Below, piece by piece: positions 47,009-61,833 of a DNA stretch of 64,000 nucleotides; the first letter of the stretch is position 1, and every line of letters starts with the position of its first letter. The position numbers were made by a program, and so were the translations under genes. The notes under the pieces are model-generated. The model was not told where the DNA came from. It was given only the letters and a program-made list of their open reading frames with translations, and searched no databases. This DNA is from Hydra vulgaris (Eukaryota; Cnidaria; Hydrozoa; Anthoathecata; Hydridae). The stretch spans positions 39,659,501 through 39,723,500 of the forward strand of contig NC_088926.1 of the NCBI RefSeq assembly GCF_038396675.1, in the 5' to 3' direction.

Positions 47009-48235
47009 ACGGCATATTCCTACAGATTGGACTTCTTAACGCAAAATAACGACTTCAAAAGTTATATTTATAAGTTAGAGTTAAAGCGGGATAGCAACGT
47101 AGAGGTCTTAAATAAAACGACAAATTCCAATAGGCTAGATTTGTAAACCCAAGATTATAATGTTAAGACCTACTGATTAGACCATTTAACGCAAAATCAC
47201 AATGTCAATAGTGAAATCTTTCAGGCTAGATCACAATGGAATAACTATAAAGAAAACGACAAATTCCGATTGGCTAGATTTCTTAACCCAAAATCATGGT
47301 ATTTAAAATAAAGATGATAATTTTGAGGCAAGGGTACCAGAAAGAAGTCTTTAATAAAAACGACAAATTCCATTGGGCTGGATTCCCTAACCAAGATTAG
47401 ACTTTCTAACGCATAATCACAATGTCGGAAGCTAAATCTCTCAGGCCAGATTGCAATAGAACTATTATGAACGAAATGACAATTTTCCATAAGCTAGATT
47501 TCTTAACCCAAGATCATGATGTCAAGAGGGGCGATTCTTGAATAAAACGACAAATTCCTACAGGTTAGACTTTTTAACACAAAATTTAATTCTCTCGGGC
47601 TAGATCACAATGGAATAACTATAAAGAAAACGACAAATTCCAATTGGCTAGAGTTCTCAACCCAAGATCATGGTGTTAAAAATAAAAACGATTATTTTTA
47701 AGCAAGGGTACCAAGAAGAAGTCTTAAATAAAAACGACAAATTCTAGTGGACTAGATTCCTCAACTCAACATTAGACTTTCTAACGCAAAATCACAATGT
47801 CAGCAGTTAAATATCTCAGGCCACATCGCTATAGAATAATGATGAACAAAACGAGAAATTCAGGTTGGCTAGATTCCTTAACCCAAGAGCATGATGTCAA
47901 GAGGGGCGACTCTTGAATAAAACGACAAAATTCTACTGGTTAGATTTTTAAACACAAAATCACATTGTCAAAAGTTAATTCTTTCGGACAAGATCGCAAC
48001 GGAATAACTATTAACAAAACGACAAATTTCAATTAGGTAGATTTCTTAACCCAGTATCATTATACTAAAAGTAAAAAGGATAATTTTTAAGCAAGGTTAC
48101 CAGGGGTAAATCTTAAATAAAACGACAAATTCAAGTTGGCTAGATTCTCTAACCCAAGATCATGATGTCAAGAAGGGCGGTTCTTAAATAAAACGACAAA
48201 TTTCAACTGGTTAGACTTTTATAACGCAGTATATT
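47009..48235 (+). repeat. Satellite-like array with higher-order period of ~375-389 bp
   Basis: The motif AAAACGACAAATTCCAATTGG (variants) recurs about a dozen times, at ~47114, 47252, 47356, 47470, 47544, 47627, 47730, 47846, 47919, 48015, 48119 and 48197. Successive gaps repeat as roughly 104, 114, 74, 83 and 103, 116, 73, 96. Four diverged subunits thus make one higher-order unit. Recurring words include AACCCAAGATCATGATGTCA and GCAAAATCACAATGTCA. The tail is duplicated at 40945-41560. Confidence 0.8.
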
Positions 48236-50610
48236 CAATTATACGCGAACCTATATAATACAAAAGACTTTACTTAGACAGTTGTAAAATAGAAAGGAAT
48301 ACGCGTACCTACTTCTTCTACATAAGCTTTAGTTTTTTACTGGACATCTGTCCAAATTTTAGTAATCTGATACTAACACTTAATCTTACTAGTTAATTCT
48401 TCCGTACTTCTCTCAGGCTATTACGGCTCAAAGTGTTCCAACCAGTACACGAGCCCTGTTCGTGTACGAAATTATACTAAAATAATGCATTTATATTTAT
48501 TATTTTTTTCAGATGTAATTACATCTGAAAAAAACCATATATGAAACTACATCTGGTTAAAATAATGCATTATTATTTTAATATAATTTTTTCCAGATGT
48601 AACTACATCTAAATAAAACTACATGGATCTAGATCTGGTTTAAATAATGCATTAAAATTTAATATTATTCATAAAATCTTGTAGTTATATTTAATATATT
48701 GATAATAATCAATAAATTAAAGAGATGTAACTACATCTGTAGAACTCACAGATGGAGTTGCATAGATATTGTTATACATAGATAATTGAAGAGATGTAAC
48801 TGCATTTGTAAAATTTTCAGATGTAGTTGCACAGATGTTGCAATATATAGGTTTGTAATCATACAATTTTTACAAAGATGTTATTGGACACCAATAAAAT
48901 TTTAGATGTTTTTGGACAAATGTTATTACCTTAGTGATGTTATTGAACAGATGTTATACATTATTATATTTACAGATGTAGTTGGAAAGATGTAATTAGA
49001 CATAGCATAAACTGATGGTGTTACCCTGAATCTAAGCTAAGGCTATGATCAAGGACTTCTAGATTAGATAGAGCTTATCAAAAAGATGAGAACTTCTCTT
49101 GTATTATTTCCTCCTTAAGGCAGAATACTAGAAAAAGACTATTTTTTTAAGTGAAGTATATTTTTAAGAATTTGATTTTATCCCGAATTGTGTGTTTGTA
49201 GGAAATTTGATATTTTTAACTATGTTGAACTTATTGGTGTTAATAAAGAGAAAGGGCCTAAAGGGACCTTATTGGGGTTAATGAAGAAAAAGGGAGCTCT
49301 TAAGATTGTCAATTTTTTTCACCAATAAACATTAAAATAAAATCAGAAATATATTGGGTTCAACAAGTGATAATATTAGACTAAGTTCAAAATATAGAAA
49401 ATAACTGCAATTTGAAACGCTTTTTTAACTCAATCAATGGAAGTTTGTCTTCCTTTTATTTATTTAGCAGTGTATATGATATTTTTAAGTTTTGTATACT
49501 AAATTAAATAAAGATGGCATGATTGAGAAAGTCCCGTATTTATCTACTCAAACAATTATATCAATGCATCGTAACTAAAGTTAAAAATTAAAATTAAAAT
49601 TTGTCGAAAAAGTTTTGAAAAAAGGCAAAATAGTGTAAGAATAATTGCAGACTTTAGCGTCTGCGACACCGAGCGACCTGGGAGGAATGGCCCTCCCACT
49701 TTTTTTGAGAGCCTTTTTTTTCAATTCAACTTAAACATATAGATGACATTTTTTAGAAATTGATAATTGTGCCCCTCTACTTGAAAACCCGTGTCGTCGG
49801 CTCTGGACTTTCAAAGTTATTTTAAAAGTATGATGAAAAAATTTTAAACTAATTTAAAGCAAATAATTCGAACAGGTTATTTATAATCAAAATTTAATGT
49901 TTTAAAACAATAAAATATACTCCATACTTATATATACATTTATAAAAAATTATACACATATATTTTTATAAAATGTATAACAATTATGAGTTCATCAATA
50001 ATAAAAAAATTATTTTAACAAATTAAAAATATAAAGATTCAAGAAATCAAAAAAAAAAAGTGAAAAATTAAACTTAATATTAAAGTCTAAACAAAATGGA
50101 ATAAAACGGTATGAACTTTAAAATAAAAAAAGTAAAAATTAAATTTCTTGTTTTATTGACATTCAAAATAAAGAATAAACTATTATCAAAATTACATTTT
50201 TTGTAAATGTTGCAATTATTTAATATAACTTTTATAATTTTACTTATTAATAAAATAGTTTGTAATAATATAAGTAATTAAAGACTTAAAACTTTTAATA
50301 AAAACAAAATATAATTTATATCATAATTTTCCATGATTGATTAGAAGATTAATAATTAAGAATCAATCTTTAATTTTTCATTATTTAAAAGTTTTATTTT
50401 TTGTTATAACTGAGCAAGATAACCTTTTAAGTAAGTTTACTTTTTGTTAAAATTGATGAAGAGTTATAATTGCTATAATATCATTACTAATCATTCTAAT
50501 CGATACATTGAGTTCTTTATTAGTTTTTATTAGTATCTATTAGTTATTGAAATTTTTGTGAAATTATGTATAGTTTTGAGTTGAAACATTTTACCTGTTT
50601 TTTTTGCAAC

Positions 50611-51515
<905 letters not shown>

Positions 51516-53547
51516 ACGTTCGATTCCCGCTCTAGCCCAATAAACAACATTAGTAAGGAAAGGAGTTTAAAATTACTAGTTAAATGCTCCTTCGTGGATC
51601 ACTTAATGGATATTTCCTGATGGATATAGTGGAAAAAGATCCACTTTGTTTTGTCAATATTTAAGGTTAACTTGTTGCTTTTAAACCAAATAGAAATTTT
51701 TATAAGTTCTTTATTTATATTTAAAAAAAGCTTGTTAATGTCTTTGTTTGATAGAAATAAATTTTTATCGTCTGCAAACATGATGCTCATAAAGTTTGAG
51801 GCCTTATTTAGATCGTTGATGTATACTAAAAAGAGAAGTGGACCAAGGATAGAACCCTGTGGAACACCACATTTTATTTCAATTAATGTTTTATTCTGAA
51901 AATCAATAGGAAGCAATTCTTCTCCGTGGTAGACGAATTGCTTTTTATTTGACAAGTAGTTTTTATATCATTTGATCAATTTACCAGTTATTCCGTAGAA
52001 CTCAAGTTTTTTAAGTAAGATATCCCGATTGACTGTATCAAAAGCCTTTGATAAATCGGTAAAAACACCAAGTGTATAATGTAATATAGGAAAAGAATGT
52101 GAGACTTTACGTGTAAACTGAATAATGGCTTGTTCAGTTGAACTATTTTTGTTAAAGTCGAATTGATTTTTATATAGTAAATTATTTGAAATCAGGTAGT
52201 TGTATGTCTTTTCAAAGATGATTTTTTCTAAAAATTTTGAAAACGTAGGAAGGATAGAAATAGGGCGATAATTATTGACGTTTGATTTTTCTCCGTCTTT
52301 ATAAATCGGTAACTTTGGCAATTTTTAATAGCTAAGGGAACGCCCCTAGTTGTATAGATATTTTGAAAACTTTAAATAGAATATTTTTCAAACTTTCATA
52401 GCAATTTATAGTTATGTTCCTGTTTATTCCAACCGCACCGATTGCTTTGTGTCTTTTTAGAGATTTGAAGGCTCTTTCAAACTCTTCAATTGATAAATAT
52501 AGGAATACGTCATGGGGAGAAAGTAAATTATTAGAAGTTGTCAAAAAATCATTAAAGGAAATATTCGTAAAAGAAATCCTATCAGCCAGCCTACTTCCGA
52601 TATCAGTAAAGTATTTATTAAATTCTTCCGCTATTTCATTTGGTTCATGTACACATGAATTGTTTATTTTAATCATTTTTGGAAGAAAATTTGAACAAGT
52701 TTTCTGATTCCCCATTATTTCTTTTAATATTTTCCATATTTGTTTTGAGTCATTTTTATATTTAGTAATAAGATTAGAGTAATAATTTTTTTTCAGGTTT
52801 TTACGAATTTTTTCAAATAGAGTTTTGTAGTTTTTATATATGCGTAACTTAGCATGAGATTTTGTTTTTAAATATTTTATATGCAATTTTTGTTTAATTT
52901 TTGAAGATTTTTTAAGACCCTTGGTAATCCAAGGACTTTTTAAGGTTTTTGGTTTTAAAGTTATTTCGGAAACGGGAAAATTTGCATTGTACACCGAGAA
53001 GAATGTATTAAAGAACTTATTATAGATTACATTTATGTCTTCATTAAAATTTATATGCCTCCAGTTTAACAATGATAATTGATATTTTAACGTTTCTAAA
53101 TTTTTTTTGCTGAAAATACGTTTTCTAATAGTTTGACTTTTATTAGTGTTAGGGGTTAAAGTTGTGTTGATTGTTAGAAAAATGGGAAAGTGGTCTGATA
53201 TATCTGATTTTACAATGCCTTTTTGTATGTCATTGTTATATACATCTGTTGTTAACATATTGTCTATTAGGGTGATTGAGTTTGCTGTTATTCGAGTAGG
53301 CCGGTTGATGAGCGGTATTGCTCCTGAAACAAATATTTCATCAAAAAAAATTTTTTTTTTTTGTTTTCGCTATGTCGTATGCAATTCATATTTAAATCGC
53401 CAATTTCAAAGTTTTTTTTCTTTTCTTTGTTACCTTTATGAAAAATATTGTGCTTTGAGTATAAGCTTAAATTTTCTGACGCACTACAAGGTGGTCTATA
53501 ACAACAACTTAGTAGAATGCTTTTGCTTTTTATAGCTTTCTATTCAC

Positions 53548-54045
53548 TCACTGACGAGTCCGCATTTTTTTTTTTGTGGAGGCCAAAACTTCACAGCGCT
53601 TTTTGAAGCAATTCTTTTGATCGTACAGCCCTGAAATTTTACAAATAATCTTTTGCCGACTAACAATAGCTATATTTGTTACATTTGATTCAATAAGTCT
53701 TTTAGATTTACGATGCCCCACCTCCCCGTTGGTTAGATCTGAAACTCTGAAAAAAAATTCGGAAACCGAGAGGGCATCAAAAAGTGTTAAGTATCAATAT
53801 AAATTTAATTAAAAATTTTACAAATATTCCACTTGTTAATTTCAGACAAATAAAAATGCGTCCAAAAAAGAACAAATACATCAACCGAGAAGATGACCCA
53901 ACCAACATTTAAATTAATAAAAAAAAATATGCTCCAAATATTTTTGTTAATTATTATATACAAAATTCAAAATAAATTTTTATTGAATATTAATCATAAT
54001 CAATAAGTGTTATAATTCAATTTTATCAAGATAAAAAGTAGAAAA
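53548..54045. other. Left part of the insertion in the LINE endonuclease
   Basis: Non-coding. It starts near TATTCACTCACTGACGAGTC, contains a long T run and CCCCACCTCCCCGTTGG. No TIR partner or coding recognised. Confidence 0.4.
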
Positions 54046-54511
54046 TAAAATAAATAAAAAAAACTTTTTAAAAATAACTTTCTATACAATCGACTAAAAA
54101 GTAGAAAATAACATTTTTCTGTTTCTGGTACTCGTAGAAATCATGTACTTAGTAATAATCACTTTTGTAAAGCCAATACTGAAAGTATTGGCTTTACAAA
54201 AGTGTATATTACTAAGTACAAAATAGAAAGTTTGGCGCCTTTTAAGTCAGATGCTATCAAAATCAAATTCGTTTTAAATGTACATAAAGCTAAAGGCGCC
54301 AAACTTTCTATTCCTTTACTTCGATGAGTTTGTTTGTTTACATACGTACATGAATTGCCTTCGATGTCTTCCAGTATTGGCTTTACAAAAGTGATTATTA
54401 CTAAGTACATGATTTCCACGAGTACCAGAAACAGAAAAAAGTTATTTTCTACTTTTTAGTCGATTGAAAAGAAAGCTATTTTTAAAAAGTTTTTTTGTTT
54501 ATTTTATTAAC
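54046..54511. mobile_element. Nested palindromic (foldback) element
   Basis: Outer arms of ~140 bp (54046-54181 and 54371-54511) are inverted copies, sharing CTGTTTCTGGTACTCG and ATGTACTTAGTAATAATCAC. Inside are two more inverted pairs: CCAATACTGAAAGTATTGG with flanks (54150-54220), and AATAGAAAGTTTGGCGCC / GGCGCCAAACTTTCTATT (54224 and 54296). It is inserted in the beta LINE endonuclease. Confidence 0.75.
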
Positions 54512-55139
54512 TTATCGCTTTTATTGTTTAAAATTTCAATTGTAACAATTTCTTTATCGCCGTCAGAAACGCGCAAATCTTTCCTAACGTTAAGCGTTAA
54601 GTGTTTTGTTTTACGTAAATCAGAATTCCTCCGCCGCGTTTATTCAATTGTCTTTCTAATAAAATTGTTTCAAAATTAGGAAGATGGAAGTTAGAGTTAC
54701 TATTAAGCTCATTTTGTGAACACCAAGTTTCCGTTAAACAAATAATATCAAAATAGATTTTAGTTTCTTCTATAAAATGTCAATGATTTTCAAAATTTTT
54801 ATTCATACTTCTTATATTTATGTGGACGATTCTAATTTTTTTGTTTTCTTCGCCATTTTTAGAAAGAAATTCTTTTAAGTCACAAGCATAATGATAGAAA
54901 CAATCCATTTTTAAGTAATTAAAATAATTAACATCTGGATCTGTGTTTTCATCAGTTCCAATGTATTTGTTTCCGAAGTTGAAAATAAGAGCCATTGTCT
55001 GTAAGAATCTGACTCTTGCAAATACTGAATGTCACCGATATAGTTCCCATTACATATTCGGTATGTATGATAGATGCAATGACAAATCCAAATATTTTGG
55101 TCTGAATATTTGTCGTTTGGCCATGAAACATATGAAAAT

Positions 55140-55370
55140 CGGACTAATTTATATTAATATACATATGAAAATACATATGAAAATCGGACTAATTTTAGTC
55201 AATTTGCGTATTTTGCATTAGGCTATACTTTTTGAAGCTATAATAGGAATATTATTTTACTTTGATAAGTTGGATTTTTTTATATCAGAACATAGGTCTA
55301 CATATATCAGAACATAGGTCTTTTTATATCAGAACATAGGTCTATAGGTTTATATCAGAACATAGGTCTA
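55140..55370. repeat. Two short tandem repeats
   Basis: CATATGAAAATCGGACTAAT twice at 55130-55200, and TATATCAGAACATAGGTCT four times at 55283-55370 with variable spacers. Confidence 0.85.
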
Positions 55371-57269
55371 ATTTTCATTTAAAAGAATAAAATTGCACGT
55401 AGTCGCATTGGTATCTCAAAAAATCAGCTGTTTAAAACACGTTTTGAACAAAATTATTCCAATTTTAGGCCATTTTAAAAACTAAAGTTAAAAGATTTGT
55501 AAAAAATGTTAGCTGGAAATATTTTTCAAAAGTGTAAAGATAAAAATTTAGCATTAGGTATTAGCATAACTTAGCCTTTAAAAAAGATCAATTTAAATAT
55601 TGATTATTTAATATTTTAATATTAAATAATGATTATTTAATATTAAAATATTAAATAATCATTATTTGTAAGAATATCCATAATATGTATTAAGGGCATC
55701 ATGCTTTTTATTGCTTGCTGACGAAAGAGGTTGTTTTTTTTAACATTTCGTTAATATTTATTAAATTTACAAGCTAAAGTATAATAGTATGAACAATTGC
55801 AAGTGAAGATTTTTAATATAGAAAATACGTATTTTATATGTATTTTTATTCTATATATTATTGATATATTAATAAAAATACATGTTTTATAAGAATTTAT
55901 TTTATAAATTACTCTTATTTCGACATTATAGTTTTCAAGTGAATTTTAAAGTAAATTTGGGGTTCATTTGAACCCCAAATTTACTTGGAAGTTGCTTTGA
56001 CCAAAATTAATGATAACCACATTATAATATTTTTGATTGTCTTTATAAAAATAAGCTTCCTCTGTATATCGTTATAATGAAAACTAATTAAAAAGTAAAT
56101 TGCTAATTACTGTACTTTGGTCCTGCGTTGAGTAGTGAGTTTTGATGGACATAAGCTTTTGATACAATTATCAAAAAATCATGTTCATCAAAACACAATA
56201 AACTAGCAAGAAGAATAACAAAGAAAATGAACACTTTAAAAATAACTAAACTTTGTCTGCTATCGCATTTTCTTACCCTGATTATTATTGGTAAAAAAAA
56301 ATTTAGAACTGCTTTCTCTATTTTTATCTTTTTATGCTATGTTTTTTAATTTTTTTATAATCGTTAGTTTTTAGAAGTAATGGATATTTAATTTATGATT
56401 GTTTTATTTCTTTTCAACTTTAGAGCTGAATATAATGAACTACTCACCGTTTTGATTATATATTGAGCAATTAGAAAATATGTGTCGAAGCACTTTAACA
56501 ACTTAAAACTGCATGTTACAAGTCATGATTGGAATGAACAAAAACTAATCGGAAATAGGCTTATGAGAAATTCAAAAAAATGAAAAATTATCTGCAAACC
56601 ACAAGTTCACTATTAGTATTTGACGGAAAGCGCCTAAAAGGTGTGGGCACCCTAATCATGATCAATTAAAACAAGCATAAGCACTAACTTCACGATCAGA
56701 TTCCATGACTGTGTTAACATCAATATTTACCATGACCAGCATAAATCTTTTCATGGGGACTGTTATGTGTCATTTCCGTTTAAACAAAGTGCGAGATTAC
56801 TACAAATGCGCTCTTAATCTACCACAATAAAACCAAAATTTTAATAACTTTGATCAGGATATACCAAAAAAACTTGTTGTTAAAAAGTATTTTAAACTCA
56901 AGTAGTGAATCCAGTGTGATGTTATCTCAATATTTGAATGTAAACTCACAAGGATTTTAAATAAATAAAACACCAGTATGCATGCTTGGCAAAAATACTA
57001 AGAAATAGCTAAAGCGAAAACATTTGCAATATTTAAACGCGATCACAAAAAGATTTGCGGAGACAGTAGCTCACACACAGTCAGATGACTTTGTATAAAT
57101 ATTACATGATGTTGTTGACGAAAAAGATAATATAGTTCTGATTAAATTAGTTCGATATATTAACTTGTACAAAAAAACCCATTCTTTTAGTCAAACTATA
57201 TTACTAAACAAATTTTATCAACTATAGACCATCATAAATTTTAAAAAGATACTACTATTAATGCTTTTG
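55371..57269. other. Mostly unassigned AT-rich DNA with palindromes
   Basis: AT palindrome at 55605-55670. Perfect 18-bp inverted repeat AAGTAAATTTGGGGTTCA at 55949-55966 / 55969-55986. No gene recognised. Confidence 0.4.
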
Positions 57270-57530
57270 GTTGCTCTAGGTACAAAATCGAGCAAGCGAG
57301 AAAATGGCAAACATTTGAAGATGAACCAGTTCTTCCGAGAATAATTAAGTTCAAAAGAAATAAACTTAACATTTAAAGGTAAGAATATTTATTGGAATAT
57401 TTCTGATTATTTCAAAGAATATTTCTGCTTTTTGCAAGATATTGAATACGGCGTGACCAAAGTAAAGTTTGATAGTGGAAACAAACAGAAAGTATCACAT
57501 GCTAATCTTACAGCAAAGTTCAGACTGCCT
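57270..57530 (+). pseudogene. Fragment of an uncharacterised multicopy (probably transposon) protein
   Basis: Plus strand, shifting frames: GCSRYKIEQARKWQ, PVLPRIIKFKRNKLN, then LQDIEYGVTKVKFDSGNKQK and VSHANLTAKF. The pair 'GCSxYxxxxAR' and 'LQDxxYGVTxxKFxSG' is familiar from repetitive cnidarian and fish ORFs of unknown function. Too short and broken for a function. Confidence 0.35.
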
Positions 57531-57539
57531 GCCCAAACC

Positions 57540-57655
57540 AAACCCTCAGTCGATGTAACAGCACTCCGTTGCGAGTCAGGCTATTTGTCAGTCAATATAG
57601 CAGCACTCTGTTTCGAGTCAGGCTATAAAATGTCGATGTAGCAACACTCCGCGCA
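57540..57655 (+). repeat. Short tandem repeat (~50-bp unit, 2.5 copies)
   Basis: GTCGATGTAACAGCACTCCG ... GAGTCAGGCTAT repeats with variants. Confidence 0.8.
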
Positions 57656-57943
57656 TGTTGTACAATTAAAAAATAAAAATAAAAACATTTTGAATGTTTT
57701 TATTTATAAAAAATAAAATGATAACTTTGAATGTTTTTATTTTTAAAAAATAAAATAAAAACATTCAAAATGTTTTTAAAAACATTCTTGTCTTTTAATT
57801 TGTGGTTTTGTGGTTTAATTACCTCCTGCTATTAAATTAATGTGTTTTGACATACTAAAACCTAAATTTTGTCATATATAAAACCACAAACAAGCGCAGA
57901 GCCTTTTTTTTTTTTACCACAAACATTTTTTCTTAGCCGAAAA

Positions 57944-59268
<1,325 letters not shown>

Positions 59269-59486
59269 ATATATAAATAAAATATAATATATAAAAATAA
59301 AATTGTAACATAATTTTGTGTAAATATATTTTATATATATTTATCAAATTATTTATGCATATAATTTTATCTATATTTAACTTTAAAATATGCATAGCTT
59401 TAACTGAATTTATACCAAACATGCTTTTAAAATATAATGTACAAACAAGTGTTTTCAAAGTAATGAACCTATATTATTTTGGTTAT

Positions 59487-61142
59487 TGATGCGTGTTTAT
59501 CGAGACAAATAAAATTAAATTGAGCCGTCTAAGTTCAAAAAGTTTGTTTTTGAGAGGAACTTTAAGTTTAATAAACGGAGATGAATGGGGATGAACGGTG
59601 CTAATATGTATTTTGAAAAGTCTTTTTAACATTGAATAAACAAATAAGTTTTTTTTTATAAATTGGAAACACTAATATGTATGGCTTTTAGGTATGTGAC
59701 GGAATATACTTTTGAACCAACAGCGATCAGCTAAATTATCTTTTTGCTCATAAAAATCTTCATTTAAACTATAGAACTTATTATTTATTAATTGGCAACA
59801 ATTTAGCTTTTTTCTATGCTATTTTTTATTTATATAAGCATGAAGTATCTGTTCAAAACATCATTAACCTCAAATTTCAAAAAATTCATCGGAGTTTATA
59901 AAACGCCATTTGTTTAAAATACCGTTCGTTTGCCGATTATTTATATTTCACGCATGATTTTTATGACGGCATTTGGAACCTTTGATGTTTTCCTCCTTCT
60001 TCAATACTTCCATGGTAACACATAAAGTTGACTCACTTAAAGTTGTTTTAACTGTTATGACTTTTATTCTCATAAATCTTTTTATAAAAAAAATTAATAA
60101 AAAAAAAAGATCTATTCTACTATAAAATTAATAAAAAAAAAATGCTCTAAAAAATTAATAAAAAAAAAAGTTATATTCTAAAATTTTATATTAAATGTTC
60201 AATGACAGTATGTGACGCACTAAAAGATAATGGCCTTAAATGTTTTTTTTAACCATATAAATTTATATTTTTTTAATGCTGTTATATATACAGCTGTTTA
60301 ATAGATACACACTTAGTTTTGTTTATTTTTTTAATCTATAATACCTTTAGTCTCTAATAATTAAGCATGGGCGTTTAATTTTTTCCTCCGGAAAATCCGT
60401 CTGTTTCTGTCTGTTACTGGCAACATCCGTGACGTTAAAAAATTTTAACGGACGTTATTAACGGAAAATTTCCGTTAAAATTTTTTAACAAAGCGATATT
60501 TTTTCGTGAATTTCCGTTCATTCCGTTAATTTCCGTTAATTTCATAAAATTAAATAAAAAAAAATTTTTAAGTTGTTTAAAAAGAAGTTTCATTTAATCA
60601 TGGAAGTATTAGAGATGGAAGTGCAACGAAATAAAACATCAAAGGTTCCGAATGCCGTCACAAAAACTATGCGTGAAATTCAAAAATTTGACTTTTAAAC
60701 GACTTTTGAAAAAAATGGCCAAGTGTTTACGCCAAAGCACATATTGGATTCTTAAGATATTGATAATTTAATCAGACTCATAATGCTTATTTTACTAAAA
60801 AATTGCTTGGGAAATAGCTGGAATGTTGTTAAAAAGTTAGTTCTATAAATTAGGTAATGAGGCTGGTTTGTCCAAGTAAAAAGATGATTTTGCTGTTAGC
60901 TGTTAGAATAAAAGTACATACCGTCACACGCCTAAAAAACTTACATTTAAGTGTTACCATTTCATAAAAAAAACTTTATTTGTTTTTTCAATGTTAAAAA
61001 TACCTTTAACATAGATACTAGCTTCATTCACCCCCATTCATCTCCATTCATCAAGCTCAAAGTTTCTCTCAAAACCCAACTTTTATGAACTTTGACGGCA
61101 CCATTTTATTTTATTTGTCTCGATAAATACGCATTCATTATT
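59487..61142. mobile_element. ~1.65-kb foldback element with ~530-bp arms
   Basis: The left arm from TGATGCGTGTTTATCGAGAC (59488) and the right arm ending TCGATAAATACGCATTCA (61140) are inverted copies over ~250 bp. The similarity resumes further in (AACATCAAAGGTTCC, ATGCCGTCA, ATGCGTGAAAT) at 59945-60015 / 60600-60690. Substitutions and small indels show age. The ~580-bp centre carries a cluster of TTCCGTTAA words (60455-60545). Non-coding; superfamily unknown. Confidence 0.7.
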
Positions 61143-61253
61143 GTGTAATATTGCATGATAAATAATAACTTTATTGTTATTAATAATTAATAATATAATA
61201 TTAATAATATAATATTAATAATAATAATAATAATAATAATAATTTACTTTATG

Positions 61254-61358
61254 TTATTAATAACTATACACGTTCAACGTGCATAGTTATTAATAAATAT
61301 TTCTTAAATTTATGTATGTTTACAACGTGACGTTGTAAACATACATAAATTTAAGAAA
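61254..61358. repeat. Two adjacent palindromes
   Basis: 61254-61296: 21-bp arms around one C, one mismatch, core ACGTTCAACGT. 61300-61358: perfect 29-bp arms around one G, core CAACGTGACGTTG. Both end in AT-rich sequence before (TA)n. Confidence 0.9.
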
Positions 61359-61364
61359 TGTTTA

Positions 61365-61800
<436 letters not shown>

Positions 61801-61833
61801 ATTAATAATATAATAATTTTTGATATAGAATAA

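Larger units (their letters stand above)
51590..54995 (-). pseudogene. LINE family beta ORF2, long but broken, with an insertion in the endonuclease
   Basis: ATG at 54995. Endonuclease start: RIVHINIRSMNKNFENH, IICLTETWC, RGGGILIYV. It is interrupted between ~54505 and 53548 by foreign palindromic DNA and resumes with ILLSCCYRPP, IGDLNMN, and SDISDHFPIFL (~53200). The linker (53258-52332) is open for 308 codons. RT: VNNYRPISILPTFSKFLEKI, VFTDLSKAFDTVNRDILLKK (motif A), CGVPQGSILGPLLFLVYIND, MFADDKNLFLSN (FADD intact). Frameshifts lie at ~53260, ~52325 and ~51960. It is 3'-truncated at ~51590 beside a box-B-like SINE remnant, so it lacks the C-terminus and UTR. It is closest to the LINEs at 44590 and 26806. 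Confidence 0.9.

Noticed and set aside
53556..53615. CTGACGAGTCCGCA...TGTGGAGGCCAAAAC as another hammerhead
   Set aside because: The CUGANGA box and a 6-bp stem are present, but the GAAA box is replaced by CAAAAC and no stem III or cleavage triplet follows.
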